Source: Labedaea rhizosphaerae (GTDB lineage Bacteria; Actinomycetota; Actinomycetes; Mycobacteriales; Pseudonocardiaceae). From it: a DNA stretch of 64,000 bases. The translations under genes and the position numbers were made by a program. Each line of letters begins with the position of its first letter. Position 1 is the stretch's first letter. The stretch spans positions 1,612,001-1,676,000 of the forward strand of contig NZ_SNXZ01000001.1 in NCBI RefSeq assembly GCF_004362825.1, given 5' to 3'. Positions 63,240 to 64,000 of this stretch are shown in pieces. A model generated the notes under the pieces. It saw only the letters and a list, made by a program, of their open reading frames with translations. It was not told where the DNA came from and did no database searches.

Positions 63240-64000
63240 TGCACGAGCTGCTGCTCGCCGCGGGCGGGCCGGGACCGGTGAGCACCGGTGAGGCGATCGC
63301 GTTCTGGATCCTCGGGCCGGTCGCGCTGGCCGGCGGCCTCGGCATGATCTTCTCCCGCAACGCCGTGCACTCGGCGTTGTGGCTGGTGCTGACGATGCTG
63401 AGCCTCGGCATCCTCTACATGGTCCAGCAGGCGCCGTTCCTCGGCTTCGTGCAGATCATCGTCTACACCGGCGCCGTGATGATGCTGTTCCTGTTCGTGC
63501 TGATGCTGGTCGGCCGGGACTCGTCGGACTCCGTGGTCGAAGTCCTGCGCGGACAACGGTTGTGGGCGGCGGTCCTGGGTGTCGGCATGGCCGGCCTCGT
63601 GGTCGGAGCCGTCTCCCGCGCGCTCACCGACGTGCAGACGGCCAACCTCAACGGCCCCAACGCCAACGGCGGCATCGGGAATGTGGCCAACGTCGGCAAG
63701 CTGGTCTTCACCGACTACCTGTTCCCGTTCGAGCTGACCTCGGCGCTGCTGATCACCGCCGCCGTCGGCGCGATGATCCTCGGCTACCTCGACCGGCACA
63801 GCAAGGGCACCAAGCACACCCAGCGCGAGCTGGTCGAGATGCGCTTCCGCGGCGAGTACGCGCGACCTGGCTCGCTGCCCGGCCCGGGTGTCTTCGCCAC
63901 CGCGAACTCCGTGGCCACGCCGGCCCTGCTGCCCGACGGCTCGGTGTCCGGTGAGTCGCTCTCCCGCCTGATCGACACGACCGCGTCCGAGGAGCTCTCG
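63239..64000 (+). CDS. nuoJ: NADH-quinone oxidoreductase subunit J, 3'-truncated by window edge
   Basis: 254 codons are present and the frame is open at the right edge. Five helices are visible, including GFVQIIVYTGAVMMLFLFVLML, the pi-bulge helix of NuoJ with the conserved tyrosine-glycine pair. The long C-terminal extension after about residue 190 is hydrophilic and typical of actinobacterial NuoJ. ATG 63239 overlaps the nuoI stop by one base; an in-frame GTG at 63236 is an alternative. NuoK-N should follow outside the window. Confidence 0.95.
   Translation, partial: MHELLLAAGGPGPVSTGEAIAFWILGPVALAGGLGMIFSRNAVHSALWLVLTMLSLGILYMVQQAPFLGFVQIIVYTGAVMMLFLFVLMLVGRDSSDSVVEVLRGQRLWAAVLGVGMAGLVVGAVSRALTDVQTANLNGPNANGGIGNVANVGKLVFTDYLFPFELTSALLITAAVGAMILGYLDRHSKGTKHTQRELVEMRFRGEYARPGSLPGPGVFATANSVATPALLPDGSVSGESLSRLIDTTASEELS

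Overview
The window is high-GC actinobacterial chromosome with dense, often 4-bp-overlapping genes, many GTG starts and strong third-position G/C. Gene content and order point to the Pseudonocardiales (Amycolatopsis/Saccharothrix/Lentzea-like). Much of the order matches the Rv0498-Rv0561c stretch of Mycobacterium tuberculosis. A BldN/RsbN-like pair, a BldC protein and a BldC-like paralogue point to a differentiating actinomycete. These comparisons are from memory; no searches were run. I saw no tRNA, rRNA, CRISPR, transposase or integrase.

Layout: (1) 1-6.0 kb: end of a TIM-barrel isomerase, proline dehydrogenase, a thioesterase, proC, a BldC-like HTH protein, the 33-residue ribosomal protein bS22, an SDR epimerase and an acyltransferase. 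(2) 6.0-15.6 kb: a divergent small membrane protein and XRE regulator, a YbjQ protein, a HAD phosphatase, the BldN/RsbN-like pair, an acyl-CoA ligase, a glutaredoxin and a membrane-anchored molybdoenzyme. (3) 15.7-25.7 kb: the rex-hemA-hemC-hemD operon, an accessory DUF3800-like gene, hemB, small membrane proteins and hemL. (4) 25.7-31.9 kb: a phosphatase and the cytochrome c biogenesis genes tlpA-ccdA-resB-ccsB, then a ParA/MinD-like ATPase. (5) 31.9-36 kb: bldC, an Lrp/AsnC regulator, DUF4229 and DUF2330 proteins and a cysteine synthase-like enzyme. (6) 35.9-53.1 kb: menaquinone genes menA, menE, menB, menD, menG and menJ, interspersed with an arylamine N-acetyltransferase, a degenerate aspartyl protease, a SigE-type sigma factor, an M1 peptidase and three DUF4328 proteins. 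(7) 53.1-64 kb: nuoA to nuoJ of complex I, running off the right edge.

The common theme is the respiratory chain: haem, cytochrome c assembly, menaquinone and complex I, with the NADH-sensing repressor Rex encoded in the middle. The sequence supports a circuit. A near-perfect Rex operator overlaps the -35 of the rex-hem promoter, and two perfect TTGTGAA-N4-TTCACAA operators, 32 bp apart, lie upstream of nuoA. The same nuo leader carries an iron-box-like dyad and a second hairpin.

Many genes start directly at the expected transcription start of a TANNNT -10 element (TANNNT, 6-8 bp, ATG/GTG), the signature of leaderless mRNAs. Two men gene pairs (menE/nat and menB/menD) are divergent with start codons only 28 and 20 bp apart and -10 elements that adjoin or overlap. 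Other unusual items are an 11-bp palindromic motif flanking the XRE regulator promoter region, 30-bp-phased GAATG-N3-CATTC dyads at two distant intergenic sites, and the absence of menC from its usual place.
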